Part shown: positions 15,737 through 25,182 of the stretch, one piece after another | Layout: each line of letters opens with the position of its first letter | Numbering within the stretch: the stretch's first letter is position 1 | Origin: CAZIGK01 sp964538615 | GTDB lineage: Bacteria > Pseudomonadota > Alphaproteobacteria > Rickettsiales > RI-342 | DNA length: 64,000 nt | Assembly: GCA_964538615.1 (NCBI GenBank) | Contig: CAZIGK010000007.1 | Coordinates: 29,638-93,637 of the forward strand | Direction: 5' to 3' | Translations under genes and position numbers: made by a program | Notes under the pieces: generated by a model | What the model saw: the letters and a program-made list of their open reading frames with translations, nothing else | The model's database searches: none | What the model was told of the DNA's origin: nothing

Positions 15737-17479
15737 TTACTCTACCTGCAAATGCTGTTCCGAGAGGACATTGCCTGCGCTATCCACCACTTTGGCGATG
15801 ATGGTGCCCCGATACTCCGGCTTGATACTGAGCCAGCTCCAGGTGCGCCAATTATCGGCCAGAACCCGAATATCCCGGCGGTTAATCTCCTGCCCATTAT
15901 GTTCCCACACATGATAGACGGTGTGGTTGCGCAGGTTGCGCAGGCTGGTGTAATAATTCAGCCCCCGGCTGAAGCGTGATATGCGCGTGACGATTTCTGC
16001 CGGATTGCGGTTGTAGATTTGTTTCGCAAAAACCGCACGGGTCACGAAATGGTTGTTTCGCATTTCTCCGGCATTTTTTGTATGGGAGGGAACGGGTTGC
16101 GTCGATGCGTCAGAGTGCAAGGGGCGCAGGAGCGGTTCCTCCGTAGATAAGAGGGAGGGCAAGGGCTGTTTTTGAGCTTCGGCTTCTCGCAGGGCTTCAT
16201 CCGCATGCACAATATCTGGTTCCGGGGCGGGCGGCAGGGAGTCTGAAGAAGGTGCTTGCAGAATATGGGGGTTTGGTTGCAGACTCTCCACGGTGGGTGG
16301 TGTCATGATACGGGCAGGGGGTTGGGGTTCTGCCGTGATGGAAGGGGCGTAGAGGTACGGTGTGGCGGGCTTGTTGCCAGCCATTTCTGGCTCTGGCGTT
16401 TGTGACTTCGGTTGGGAAGTCGGCGCGGTCAGGGTCAGGGTTTTGGGGGTGGCAGGCGGGTTTTGTGTGGTAGAAAGTACCTCAATCTGTCCGGGCTTAA
16501 TGACAGGAACAGGCAGACCACCCGATGCCGGAGTGGTGGGAGGAGCAATCAGAGGTGCGGGTGCTTGCTCTGGGGGGAGTGCCGAAGGCGAGTTGCGGGT
16601 AGTGACAGTTAAGGGGCGTGGCTGGCCTTGGCTGGTGCTGGCCGGTTGCGCGGCAGGTTTGGGGAGAGATTTGGATGCCGTTTGAGGAGATGCTTTTGAA
16701 GCAGGCGGCTTCGCTTTTGAGGAGAGAGGGGGTGTTTTTTCCTGCTTTGACGGTGTTTTAGCATCTGGCAGGGTAATGGTTTTTGCGGCTGTTACTGGAG
16801 CTTTGGGCGCTTCTGGTGGAGCCGGGGGCGTTACGGGGGCTGTTTTTTCCTGCAATGGGTTGGGTTTTGCCTCTGGTTGTACATAGGGCATGGGGTTTTC
16901 TTGCAGCAAATCTGCCAAAGCAGAGCCATCTTTTGGTGCGGGTTTACGGCTGGCCGAACGGGTGGAATGCTGTATGGGTCTGCTCGGTTTGCGCGGAGAG
17001 GCAATGCGCGGTTTAGCCACGGGAGACGGTGTTGGCTTGGCCTCAGGCTCCGGCTTTTGTGCTGTGGGCACCGGAATGGTTGCGGGATCCTGAGAGGTCT
17101 CGGAATGAGGGGGAGGGGCAACGGTCGGTGGGGGGATGACGAAATAGTCATCTTCCTCAATCGGGTTGGTTTTGGCGGTCGGTGTGGCGGGCGCTTGAGG
17201 TTTTGTCGGGGGCTGTGCGGCGGGGGCGGCGTTTGGGCTGGTTGATGGAGGGGCTTCTCCCTGACCGGGGGCAGCCTTTTCCTGCTTCAGGTAACGAAGA
17301 ATGTTGGACATTTCTTCCTGAGTTAGCCCCCCTTCTGCGGCGGACGCCGGAGGTTCCTGCGCATGTAGGGTGGGCGGCACGAGGGTGAATAGCAAGGTTG
17401 CGCACAGGCACAGCCACCATGGCCGGAGCCGCAGGGGGAGGTCGTCTATCAGCAATGAGCAAGATGGCAGGATGCGCAA
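15737..17479 (-). CDS. Pro-rich exported protein with C-terminal DUF2914 domain
   Basis: About 580 residues. I place the start at TTG 17479: AGGAG lies 8 bases upstream, the next residues form a signal sequence or anchor (LRPWWLCLCATLLFTLVPP, then HAQ), and this avoids the overlap with xthA that the ATG at 17611 would need. Residues about 50-470 are a long disordered linker rich in Pro, Ala, Lys and Thr, likely a periplasmic stalk. The last 105 residues match DUF2914: FVTRAVFAKQIYNRNPAE, HVWEHNGQEI, WRTWSWLSIKPEYRG and KVVDSAGNVL. That domain is found in sugar-related or envelope proteins of uncertain role. It probably shares an operon with ddpX and xthA. Confidence 0.82.
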   Translation of the reverse strand: MRILPSCSLLIDDLPLRLRPWWLCLCATLLFTLVPPTLHAQEPPASAAEGGLTQEEMSNILRYLKQEKAAPGQGEAPPSTSPNAAPAAQPPTKPQAPATPTAKTNPIEEDDYFVIPPPTVAPPPHSETSQDPATIPVPTAQKPEPEAKPTPSPVAKPRIASPRKPSRPIQHSTRSASRKPAPKDGSALADLLQENPMPYVQPEAKPNPLQEKTAPVTPPAPPEAPKAPVTAAKTITLPDAKTPSKQEKTPPLSSKAKPPASKASPQTASKSLPKPAAQPASTSQGQPRPLTVTTRNSPSALPPEQAPAPLIAPPTTPASGGLPVPVIKPGQIEVLSTTQNPPATPKTLTLTAPTSQPKSQTPEPEMAGNKPATPYLYAPSITAEPQPPARIMTPPTVESLQPNPHILQAPSSDSLPPAPEPDIVHADEALREAEAQKQPLPSLLSTEEPLLRPLHSDASTQPVPSHTKNAGEMRNNHFVTRAVFAKQIYNRNPAEIVTRISRFSRGLNYYTSLRNLRNHTVYHVWEHNGQEINRRDIRVLADNWRTWSWLSIKPEYRGTIIAKVVDSAGNVLSEQHLQVE

Positions 17480-17501
17480 GGATTTAGCTCCTGATGTTGG
17501 G

Positions 17502-18326
17502 TCACGCGGTTTTCTGGCGCAAAGCTGTAACCCGATTAGGCGTGGGATGCAAGCGGCACCATACCGGCGCATGATCGGATGCTTTTTCCGCATCACGCGG
17601 GGTTTTGTCAATCTCCGCTTCGGCCAGATGATCGGTTGCAGCCGGGTTCAGCAACAGGTGGTCAATGCGCATGCCTTTGTTTTGTTGCCAGCAACCGGCG
17701 CGGTAGTCCCACCAGCTAAAGCCATGGGCATCCGGATGGATGGTACGAAACGCATCCACCCAGCCGGTATGTAGCCATTCCCGTAGAAGTGCCCTCTCCT
17801 GTGGGTGATAACAGACCGTGCCGTCCAACGCGGTGGGGTTGTAAACATCCTGCGGGTAGGGGGCGATGTTATAGTCTCCACCGAATATGATCGGCATTTC
17901 ATCGTTGTGCCATTGAACACTGTATTCTATCAGGCGGCGCATGAAGCGCAGTTTATAGGCAAATTTCTCGCTGCCGACCTCTGAACCATTGGGGACATAA
18001 ACAGAGGCTACTTTCAGTGCCAACCCGTCAATGACTGTTATTGCTTCGATGTAGCGAGCCTGTTCGTCCTCTTCTTCACCGGGGAGGCGGGTTATGACAT
18101 CTTCCAGTGGGGTTTTGCTGAGAATGGCTACTCCGTTATAGGTTTTTTGTCCGACATGCGCGACATTATAGCCAGCATCTTCCAGTGCTTCTCTGGGGAG
18201 CTGGTCATCCATGCATTTGGTTTCCTGCAGCAATAGGATATCGGGTGAATGTTCTTTCAGCCAATCCAGTAAATTGGGCAAGCGTGCACGAATGGAGTTG
18301 ATGTTCCAGGTGGCAATGGTGGGCAT
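17502..18326 (-). CDS. xthA: Exodeoxyribonuclease III
   Basis: 274 residues. AP endonuclease and 3'-5' exonuclease of base-excision repair. All motifs are visible: TWNINSIRARLPNLLDWL at the start, LLLQETKC (catalytic Glu), YNGVAILSK, FGGDYNIAPYPQDVYNP (Asp/Asn pair), GMRIDHLLL and SDHAPVWC at the end (catalytic His). It lies between the DUF4236 gene (19 bases upstream) and the DUF2914 gene on the minus strand. Proximity of xthA and erpA is common in Alphaproteobacteria. Confidence 0.97.
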   Translation of the reverse strand: MPTIATWNINSIRARLPNLLDWLKEHSPDILLLQETKCMDDQLPREALEDAGYNVAHVGQKTYNGVAILSKTPLEDVITRLPGEEEDEQARYIEAITVIDGLALKVASVYVPNGSEVGSEKFAYKLRFMRRLIEYSVQWHNDEMPIIFGGDYNIAPYPQDVYNPTALDGTVCYHPQERALLREWLHTGWVDAFRTIHPDAHGFSWWDYRAGCWQQNKGMRIDHLLLNPAATDHLAEAEIDKTPRDAEKASDHAPVWCRLHPTPNRVTALRQKTA

Positions 18327-18345
18327 GGTAATGTAAGCCTATGTA

Positions 18346-18648
18346 TTATAATAAACTGTAGAGTGCCATCATCACAATAACAGCCAGCGCCAGCAGATGC
18401 CAGTAACGGCTGAAGCGGGTGTTGTTGTGCGTTGGTGGATGTTCATCACCGTTTGGGGATTTTTCATGCGGTGTGTAGTGGGAATAGGAAAGCCCGGTGC
18501 CGGGGGCGCCAAGGGTGGTGCGGGTGCCCTTTTTACCCAGATTAACAGTCAGGCCACGTTTGCCAAGCGAGAGGCTGGTGCCGGATTTGGAAATATTCAG
18601 TCTGGCGAGTGGCAACAGGCGAATAGTCTTACGAAAGCGAAAGCCCAT
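18346..18648 (-). CDS. DUF4236 domain protein with C-terminal membrane segment
   Basis: 100 residues from ATG 18648; the longer frame from 18729 runs into erpA. The N-terminal half is a clear DUF4236: MGFRFRKTIRLLPLARLNIS, SKSGTSLSLGKRGLTVNLG and TRTTLGAPGTGLSY, a small basic beta domain of unknown function. A hydrophilic linker rich in His, Pro and Asn leads to one transmembrane helix at the C-terminus (WHLLALAVIVMMALYSLL). It starts 7 bases after erpA stops, so it is probably in that operon. Confidence 0.88.
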   Translation of the reverse strand: MGFRFRKTIRLLPLARLNISKSGTSLSLGKRGLTVNLGKKGTRTTLGAPGTGLSYSHYTPHEKSPNGDEHPPTHNNTRFSRYWHLLALAVIVMMALYSLL

Positions 18649-18655
18649 CTCTTGC

Positions 18656-18994
18656 TTAACCCATAGCGAACGAGCTGCCGCAACCACAGCTGGAGGTGCT
18701 TTGCGGGTTTTTGATCTCGAAAGAGGCACTGCCCAGTTTTTCCACGTAATCCACTGTGGAATCCACGAGGAATGGCAGGCTGACGGGGTCTATGCGCAGG
18801 CTTGCGCCCAGATGGGTGAAGATGACATCATCCGGCTGGGGGGTGTTATCCATATGAATATCGTACTGAAAACCTGCGCAGCCGCCACCATCCACCCCGA
18901 TGCGTAAAAACCAACCGTCCCCCCCTTTTTGAGTGGCGAGTTGCTGGATACGTTGGGCAGCGTTATCAGAGATATGTAGGGTGGCTTCAGCCAT
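18656..18994 (-). CDS. erpA: Iron-sulfur cluster insertion protein ErpA
   Basis: 112 residues, A-type carrier that passes Fe-S clusters to apo-proteins. The three cluster cysteines are in place: GGGCAGFQYD and the C-terminal SCGCGSSF. LHISDNAAQRIQQL is the usual start of the family. It is first of a minus-strand run (erpA, DUF4236, xthA, DUF2914, ddpX) and divergent from dgt across 286 bases that must carry both promoters; no clear -35/-10 pair stands out there. Confidence 0.95.
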   Translation of the reverse strand: MAEATLHISDNAAQRIQQLATQKGGDGWFLRIGVDGGGCAGFQYDIHMDNTPQPDDVIFTHLGASLRIDPVSLPFLVDSTVDYVEKLGSASFEIKNPQSTSSCGCGSSFAMG

Positions 18995-19280
18995 GTTTGA
19001 GGATTCCCCAGATAGGTTTTGACAGCGTTTTTATTATGGCTGAGCGCCTCGTAATAGGCAAGGCTTGTTGCATCATGCAAGATGCTTACCACTTGCATTG
19101 CCGGGTGGCGATGCTATGCACAATACTCGTTATTGACGGTCATTCGGGTACAGGTGGGCTGATGATGGTTTCCCTTCGCCGGGTCACAAACCGAAGATGT
19201 TTGACGCTATCCCAAAATGACCGTAAGCGATGACACATGTTGAAACGTCACATTTTTTTATGCAGGGGAAGCTTTCGCTT

Positions 19281-20441
19281 ATGCCATTGGCCAGTTATGC
19301 GACATCGGTCTATCCCTCCCGCGGGCGATTGTATAAGGAGCCGGAAGGGGGTAACCGTTCGCCTTTCCAGCGTGATCGTGACCGCATCATTCATTCCACC
19401 GCATTTCGGCGGCTGGAATATAAAACACAGGTGTTTGTGAACCACGAGGGGGATCATTTTCGGACCCGTCTGACCCATAGTCTGGAAGTGGCACAGCTTT
19501 CCCGCTCTATTGCGCGGGAATTAAGTGTGGATGAAGATATGGCCGAAGCTTTTGCGCTGGCGCATGATTTGGGGCATACGCCGTTTGGTCATGCCGGAGA
19601 GGACGCGCTGCATGAGGCGATGTTACCTTACGGTGGGTTTGACCATAATGCACAAACACTGCGGGTATTGACCAAGCTGGAGCAGCGTTATGCCTCCTTT
19701 GACGGGCTGAACCTGACATGGGAAACGTTGGAAGGCATTGCCAAGCACAATGGCCCCATGTTGCGTCGTGCGGGGGATGCGGCGAATCTTCCCCGCGCCA
19801 TGCAGGAATATAACGCTCAGCATGATTTGCGGCTGGATAGCTGGCCGGGTATTGAAGCGCAAATTTCTGCGCTGGCGGATGATATTGCCTACCATAACCA
19901 TGATCTGGATGATGGCTTGCGCGCTGGCCTTTTTCAGATAGATGATCTGATTGAACTGCCTATTGTTGGGGAAGTCTTCCGTCAGGTGCGTGCCAGTTAC
20001 CCCCATGTGGATCGTTCCCGCATGGTGCATGAAGCGACGCGGCGTATCATCAACATTATGGTGAATGATGTGGTAGAGCAAACCCGTAAACAAATTGATG
20101 CGGCTCACATTGAAACCGCAGAGCATGTGCGGGAGGCAGGGGAGGCGACAGTTCGTTTTTCTCCAGAGATGGAGGTGTGTAATAAAGCCCTGAAAAGCTT
20201 TCTTATGCAGCGCATGTACCGTCATTACAAAGTGAACCGCATGACCAGTAAGGCGCGCCGTATTGTGCGGCAATTGTTCGTTTTATTTTTGGAAGAGCCA
20301 GAATGTCTGCCCCCAGACTGGCGCAAAGGTGCCAAAGGTTCTGCGGAAGCGGCGGTGGGTATTGCCGATTATATTGCCGGCATGACGGATCGTTTTGCGA
20401 TACAGGAACATCGGCGTTTATTTGACATGGACGGGCAGTAA
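19281..20441 (+). CDS. dgt: Deoxyguanosinetriphosphate triphosphohydrolase-like protein
   Basis: 386 residues from ATG 19281, chosen for AGGGGAAG 9 bases upstream and because relatives start near PLASYATSVYPSRGRLY; in-frame ATGs at 19230 and 19260 lack such a site. HD-domain dNTP triphosphohydrolase: TPFQRDRDRIIHSTAFRRL-like region, RTRLTHSLEVAQLSRSIAR (metal His), AHDLGHTPFGHAGE (HD motif), and IEAQISALADDIAYHNHDLD (second metal Asp). It releases triphosphate from dNTPs and so limits the pool. It lies directly upstream of argS, the standard alphaproteobacterial order. Confidence 0.95.
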   Translation: MPLASYATSVYPSRGRLYKEPEGGNRSPFQRDRDRIIHSTAFRRLEYKTQVFVNHEGDHFRTRLTHSLEVAQLSRSIARELSVDEDMAEAFALAHDLGHTPFGHAGEDALHEAMLPYGGFDHNAQTLRVLTKLEQRYASFDGLNLTWETLEGIAKHNGPMLRRAGDAANLPRAMQEYNAQHDLRLDSWPGIEAQISALADDIAYHNHDLDDGLRAGLFQIDDLIELPIVGEVFRQVRASYPHVDRSRMVHEATRRIINIMVNDVVEQTRKQIDAAHIETAEHVREAGEATVRFSPEMEVCNKALKSFLMQRMYRHYKVNRMTSKARRIVRQLFVLFLEEPECLPPDWRKGAKGSAEAAVGIADYIAGMTDRFAIQEHRRLFDMDGQ

Positions 20442-20521
20442 GTGCTATCAGGCTGCTTTTCGCATCCCCGTGAGGTGCGGCTCATGATTATAACGCCCAT
20501 CGCCAGCCGGAGGTAACCGCC

Positions 20522-22276
20522 GTGCATCATCTGTTTCATACTTATCAGTTGCATCTGGAACGTGCGATTGCGGATATTTTGTCTGAAAACGGGCAGGATA
20601 TGGCTGTACCAGCGGCGGCTGTGGTGGAGCCTCCGCGTGATGCCGCGCATGGGTGTCTGGCTACCAATGCGGCGATGGTACTGGCCAAGCCACTGGGATT
20701 GAATCCACGGCAAGTGGCGGAACGGTTGCAGCCGAAATTGCAGGATTTTCCGGGGGTGGAGACGGTCGAAATTGCCGGGCCGGGCTTTATCAACCTGCGT
20801 TTGCATCCGGATGTATGGCGTAGAGAATTATTGACCATCACCACCAAAGGCGCAGACTATGGCACCGCTGCCGTGGAGCGGGATGAGCGGATTAACGTGG
20901 AGTATGTTTCCGCCAACCCAACCGGCCCCATGCATATTGGCCATGCGCGTGGTGCCGTGGTGGGGGATGCACTGGCAAACCTGTTGCAAAAGGCTGGCTA
21001 CAAGGTCACCAAGGAATATTACATCAACGATGCCGGAGCGCAGGTGGATGTGCTGGCGCGCTCTGCGCATCTGCGCTACCGTGAGGCATTGGGCGAGGCG
21101 ATTGGGGAGATTCCTGCCGGGCTGTATCCGGGAGAGTATCTTATTGCCCCCGCACAGGCGATTGCGCAACAGGATGGTGACCGCTGGAAACGTGCCCCGG
21201 AAGCAGAGTGGCTGCCGTATTTCCGGCAAAAAATGATTGAGGCAATGATGGGCATGATTCGGGAAGATCTACGCGCGCTGGGGGTTGCGCATGATGTCTT
21301 CTCCTCCGAGCAGGCAGTTATTGCCAGCGGAGCGGTGGATAAAGCACTGGCCGCACTGGAAGAAAAAGGCCTTATTTATACAGGTGTTTTGGAAGCCCCT
21401 AAGGGAAAGCCGGTAGAAGACTGGGAGCCAAGACCGCAGTTGTTGTTCCGGGCATCGCAGTTTGGTGATGATACGGATCGGCCATTGAAAAAATCTGATG
21501 GCAGCTTCACTTATTTCACACCGGATATTGCCTACCACTACGATAAGGCCAACCGTGGCCATGATGTGCTGGTGGATATTCTGGGGGCGGATCATGGGGG
21601 CTACGCCAAACGGATTAAAGCGGCTGTCACGGCCATGACGGATGGTAAAGCCTGCTGCGAGGTGTTGTTGTGTCAGTTGGTGAAGCTGTTAAAAGGCGGT
21701 GAGCCGTATAAAATGTCCAAACGGGCGGGCACGTTTGTCACCTTGCGGGACATGGTGGATGAAGTGGGCAAAGATGTCTTACGCTTTATGATGCTCACCC
21801 GTAAAAATGACGCAGCTTTGGATTTTGATGTGGATAAAGTGAAAGAGCAGTCCCGTGATAATCCGGTATCTTATGTGCAATATGCGCATGCACGCTGCCA
21901 TTCCGTTCTGCGTCACGCACAGCAGGAGCATGCCGCAGCCGTTGCCATGGCCGATGCAGCGGATATTAGTTTGTTAGCGCAGTTGCAGCATGATGATGAA
22001 ATGCAGCTTATTAAATTGCTGGCCAGTTGGCCGCGACTGGTGGAGCAAGCGGCCACAGCCTTTGAGCCTCACCGTATTGCCTTCTTTTTGCAGCAGGTGG
22101 CGGCCAGTTTCCATGGCTTGTGGAATCGGGGCAATGATCTGGCGGAACTGCGCTTCCTTCAACCGGATAAGCCGGAAGCGACCGCTGCCCGGCTGGTATT
22201 GTTGCAATCGGTTATCGCGGTTATTGTATCTGGCTTACAGGTGATGGGGGTAGAACCTGTGACAGAAATGAAGTAA
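20522..22276 (+). CDS. argS: Arginyl-tRNA synthetase
   Basis: 584 residues, class I synthetase. The ArgRS-specific N-terminal domain comes first (residues 1-105), then the HIGH-type motif in PTGPMHIGHARGAVVGDAL, the long catalytic core, KMSKRAGTFVTL near residue 400, and the helical anticodon-binding DALR domain ending in VLLQSVIAVIVSGLQVMGV. Having both Lys residues in KMSKR is typical of bacterial ArgRS of this type. It lies between dgt (80 bases upstream) and the SPOR gene. Confidence 0.98.
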   Translation: MHHLFHTYQLHLERAIADILSENGQDMAVPAAAVVEPPRDAAHGCLATNAAMVLAKPLGLNPRQVAERLQPKLQDFPGVETVEIAGPGFINLRLHPDVWRRELLTITTKGADYGTAAVERDERINVEYVSANPTGPMHIGHARGAVVGDALANLLQKAGYKVTKEYYINDAGAQVDVLARSAHLRYREALGEAIGEIPAGLYPGEYLIAPAQAIAQQDGDRWKRAPEAEWLPYFRQKMIEAMMGMIREDLRALGVAHDVFSSEQAVIASGAVDKALAALEEKGLIYTGVLEAPKGKPVEDWEPRPQLLFRASQFGDDTDRPLKKSDGSFTYFTPDIAYHYDKANRGHDVLVDILGADHGGYAKRIKAAVTAMTDGKACCEVLLCQLVKLLKGGEPYKMSKRAGTFVTLRDMVDEVGKDVLRFMMLTRKNDAALDFDVDKVKEQSRDNPVSYVQYAHARCHSVLRHAQQEHAAAVAMADAADISLLAQLQHDDEMQLIKLLASWPRLVEQAATAFEPHRIAFFLQQVAASFHGLWNRGNDLAELRFLQPDKPEATAARLVLLQSVIAVIVSGLQVMGVEPVTEMK

Positions 22277-22347
22277 GAGATGAGATAGGATGAGAGGTTC
22301 CCCCACGGAACCGTTTGCGCATTACCCAGTCAGAGCCTGAAGACGCT

Positions 22348-23376
22348 ATGCTTTATCATGATGAACAGCCGGAAGTAATCCGTCAGCATTATCAGCAGGA
22401 TGATGGTCATCACACCATCAATCTCCGTCGTCTGGCGTTTTTTGGCGGATTGATTATTATCTGTCTGTTTGTTGGGTTGTCGTGGTATGCCTATCAGGAA
22501 GGGAAGGGAAGCACCCTTCCGGAAGATGCGCCGTTGGTGAAAGCGCCGGAAGAGCCGTTTCGCGTGAAGCCGGAAAATCCTGGCGGCATGGAAATACCGC
22601 ACCGGGATAAAACGATTTATCAGGCGATGGACGATGACCCATCTGCTGATTTACCCCGTGTGGAAGCCCTTTTGCCGGAGCCGGAAGAACCGGTGCAGGT
22701 AGAAAAAGCGGATCGCAAATTGATTGAAAGCCGCATGGACGTGATGAAACAGCGGGACGAAAAACCCCGCAAAGTGGAAAAAATATTGGACGATACCACA
22801 GCACGCGAGCGGCAGAAAAAAGCGTCGCCGGAACTGCGGGCGGTGATGGAGTCCCTCAAGCCAGCGTTAGCGACGGATGTGGGATCGGCCTCGGAGCCTG
22901 CTGTGACCGTTGGAGCGAAGAATGTGCCGACGACGAAGCCTGCGGCAGAGGCTGTTGCGGAAGCAAAAACCGCCGTAAAGCCGCCGTTACCTGTAGATGC
23001 TCTGAAGCCACAGCCAAAAGCACCTGATTCTGTCGCGCCTTCTGTTCCGGTACAGGCACCCAAGCCATCTGCGCCATTGCCACCTGCTTCCATGGTAAAA
23101 ACCAGTACACCGGAAGAAGCGAAAGCCACACCGGGGCATCGGGTACAGCTTGGCGCATTTCGTAGTCGGGAAGACGCACTGGATGCATGGAATAAAGCGC
23201 AAGCTCGTCATAAGATATTAACTGATAAGCAATATACCGTAGAACGAGCTGACCTTGGAGCCAAAGGGATCTTTTTCCGCCTGCAGGTGGTGCCCATGAA
23301 GTCTGAGGGGGAAGCTAAATCGGTCTGTGAGCAATTATCCGCGCAAAAGCAGGGGTGTTTCGTTGTCAAACGCTAA
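22348..23376 (+). CDS. SPOR-domain inner-membrane protein
   Basis: 342 residues from ATG 22348; the TTG at 22315 is less likely. The short cytoplasmic tail is followed by one transmembrane helix (FFGGLIIICLFVGLSWYAY, residues about 32-50), a long Pro/Ala/Lys-rich periplasmic linker and a C-terminal SPOR domain (HRVQLGAFRSREDALDAWNK to CEQLSAQKQGCFVVKR). SPOR domains bind denuded glycan strands and bring proteins to the septum. The gene sits between argS and nagZ, as in many Alphaproteobacteria, and overlaps nagZ by 14 bases. Confidence 0.9.
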   Translation: MLYHDEQPEVIRQHYQQDDGHHTINLRRLAFFGGLIIICLFVGLSWYAYQEGKGSTLPEDAPLVKAPEEPFRVKPENPGGMEIPHRDKTIYQAMDDDPSADLPRVEALLPEPEEPVQVEKADRKLIESRMDVMKQRDEKPRKVEKILDDTTARERQKKASPELRAVMESLKPALATDVGSASEPAVTVGAKNVPTTKPAAEAVAEAKTAVKPPLPVDALKPQPKAPDSVAPSVPVQAPKPSAPLPPASMVKTSTPEEAKATPGHRVQLGAFRSREDALDAWNKAQARHKILTDKQYTVERADLGAKGIFFRLQVVPMKSEGEAKSVCEQLSAQKQGCFVVKR

Positions 23377-24406
23377 TTCTTTTTCTTCCGTTTCTCCCGT
23401 TATTTTCGGCTGTGGTGGTACCCACCTCAACGCGGAAGAGCGTGCATTCTTTCGGGATGTGAATCCATACGGGTTTATTCTATTTGCCCGCAACTGCCAA
23501 AGCCCAGAGCAGATTAGGGCTTTGGTGCAGGAAATGCGTCAGGTCACCGGGCGTGAGGATACGCCCGTTCTGATTGATCAGGAAGGTGGCCGGGTAGCGC
23601 GGCTGCGCCCTCCACACTGGCGGGAGCATCCTCCCGCAGGGGTGCTAGCCGCATTGGCACGGCAGGATATGCAGCGGGCGGAAGATGCGGTCTATTGCAA
23701 TGCACGCCTGATTGCGCATGACCTGCACACGCTTGGCATTAATGTTGATTGCGCCCCCTTGCTGGATGTCCCCGCACTGAATGCGCATCATATTATTGGT
23801 GATCGAGCCTTTGGGGATGAGGTGGATACTATTGTGCGGCTTGGGCGCGCCATGGCGCAAGGTCTGATGGATGGCGGTATTTACCCCGTGATTAAGCATA
23901 TTCCGGGACATGGGCGTGCTCTGGTGGATAGCCATGAAGAGCTGCCGACCGTCACCGCCAGCCGTGAGGAACTGGAACGGGTGGATTTTGAACCTTTCCG
24001 TCAGTTGGCGCATATGCCCTACGCGATGACTGCCCATGTGTTGTACACGGCGCTGGATGACAAGGCGCTGGCGACTGTCTCGCCGTATGTGGTGGAAGAG
24101 GTCATCCGTCGTCAGATTGGGTTTGAAGGATTGTTGATGTCGGATGATCTTTCCATGAAAGCTCTGGGTGGTGATTTTGCGGATCGTACCCGTCGGACAT
24201 TGCAGGCTGGGTGTGATCTGGTATTGCACTGCAACGGCGACTGGCAGGAAATGCAGGCCATAGCAAGTGCCCTCAGCCCCATGTCCGCTGCATGTCAGCG
24301 GCGGGTAGAGCAGGTACGGGCCTTGGCACTACAGGCTAAGCCGTTGAATGTCGCCGAGGCGGAAGCACGTTTGCAGCAGGATGTGGCTGCCAGTCTGGCA
24401 GCGTAG
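23363..24406 (+). CDS. nagZ: Beta-N-acetylhexosaminidase NagZ
   Basis: Glycoside hydrolase family 3 enzyme that removes GlcNAc from cell-wall muropeptides in the cytoplasm. I propose the TTG at 23363 (AGGGG 7 bases upstream, 347 residues); a GTG at 23327 is the next option. Motifs: LIDQEGGRVARL, VIKHIPGHGRALVDSHEELP (the mobile His loop with catalytic Asp/His dyad) and SDDLSMKAL (nucleophile Asp). It belongs with the SPOR gene upstream and Tat genes downstream. In related genomes scpA and scpB lie between nagZ and tatA; they are absent here. Confidence 0.95.
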   Translation: MSNANSFSSVSPVIFGCGGTHLNAEERAFFRDVNPYGFILFARNCQSPEQIRALVQEMRQVTGREDTPVLIDQEGGRVARLRPPHWREHPPAGVLAALARQDMQRAEDAVYCNARLIAHDLHTLGINVDCAPLLDVPALNAHHIIGDRAFGDEVDTIVRLGRAMAQGLMDGGIYPVIKHIPGHGRALVDSHEELPTVTASREELERVDFEPFRQLAHMPYAMTAHVLYTALDDKALATVSPYVVEEVIRRQIGFEGLLMSDDLSMKALGGDFADRTRRTLQAGCDLVLHCNGDWQEMQAIASALSPMSAACQRRVEQVRALALQAKPLNVAEAEARLQQDVAASLAA

Positions 24407-24436
24407 CGGATTAATGTATATCAAAAGGAGTACTCC

Positions 24437-24613
24437 ATGGGACCAAGTTGGATTCAGATACTCATTGTGGTGGCGGTGTTCCTGCTGTTGTTTGGTGGTG
24501 GGCGCATTCCCCGGTTGATGCGGGATATGGGTTCCGGCATCCGCCATTTTAAAGAAGGTTTGAAAGGGGATCAGGAAGAGCCGCAAAAACTGGAAAAGCC
24601 GGAAGAGAAGTAA
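24437..24613 (+). CDS. tatA: Sec-independent protein translocase subunit TatA
   Basis: Only 58 residues. AAGGAG 6 bases before the ATG. The layout is right for TatA: a short periplasmic start, one transmembrane helix (IQILIVVAVFLLLFGGG), the hinge, an amphipathic helix (IPRLMRDMGSGIRHFKEGLK) and an acidic tail rich in Glu and Lys. The usual FG(P/R)G hinge reads FGGG. Works with TatB and TatC to export folded proteins such as the Tat-signal TRAP receptor at the left of this window. Confidence 0.92.
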   Translation: MGPSWIQILIVVAVFLLLFGGGRIPRLMRDMGSGIRHFKEGLKGDQEEPQKLEKPEEK

Positions 24614-24695
24614 GATCGTTTCTTCTATTCGCACAGGATGACGGAGACGGTTCGAGCGGCATATCCGGCGTGCCAAACAAGGTTATGGAAACGCA

Positions 24696-25046
24696 ATGTT
24701 TGATTTATCCTTTGCGGAATTGATGGTCGTGGCGGTGGTGGCACTGGTGGTAATAGGCCCAGAAGAATTACCGGGTTTATTGCGGCAATGGGGGCGCTTT
24801 GTTGGCGCAGCACGCAGGCATTGGCGGGATATCTGGCAAGAGCTGGAGGCAGAGGCACCTCCGCCCGGTAAAGTGCAGGGAGATGATGGTCAATGGTATG
24901 AATCCTATGGGGTGGAAATACTGGAAGATATTGCTCCGACACCAGAGCCTCTGCCGATGGTGGAAATGGCAAAGTCATCCATAACAAAGGATGGGCAGGC
25001 TGCCATGCAGGAACAAACGTTCCATGAAAAAAAGCGAAACAATTGA
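24696..25046 (+). CDS. tatB: Sec-independent protein translocase subunit TatB
   Basis: 116 residues. MFDLSFAELMVVAVVALVVI, followed by GPEELP, is the near-invariant TatB start (transmembrane helix with Glu8, then the hinge). An amphipathic helix (LLRQWGRFVGAARRHWRDIW) and a variable tail follow. It binds Tat signal peptides together with TatC. It is 82 bases after tatA. tatC, which normally comes next, is not here; mltB follows instead. Confidence 0.93.
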   Translation: MFDLSFAELMVVAVVALVVIGPEELPGLLRQWGRFVGAARRHWRDIWQELEAEAPPPGKVQGDDGQWYESYGVEILEDIAPTPEPLPMVEMAKSSITKDGQAAMQEQTFHEKKRNN

Positions 25047-25182
25047 CGCAAGCCTCTGGAATAACAACAGCCTTTTTTTTGCGGTCGATGGAGTGTATGA
25101 AAATGCGCTAGACATGTGCTGATTTCCCCTTATGGTATGCTAACGATTTTTTAACCGTATGCCATAGATGTGGGGGCAGTCC

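Noticed and set aside
17480..17611. ATG-start extension of the DUF2914 gene
   Set aside because: It would overlap xthA by 110 bases and place a basic stretch before the signal sequence; the TTG at 17479 with AGGAG is better.
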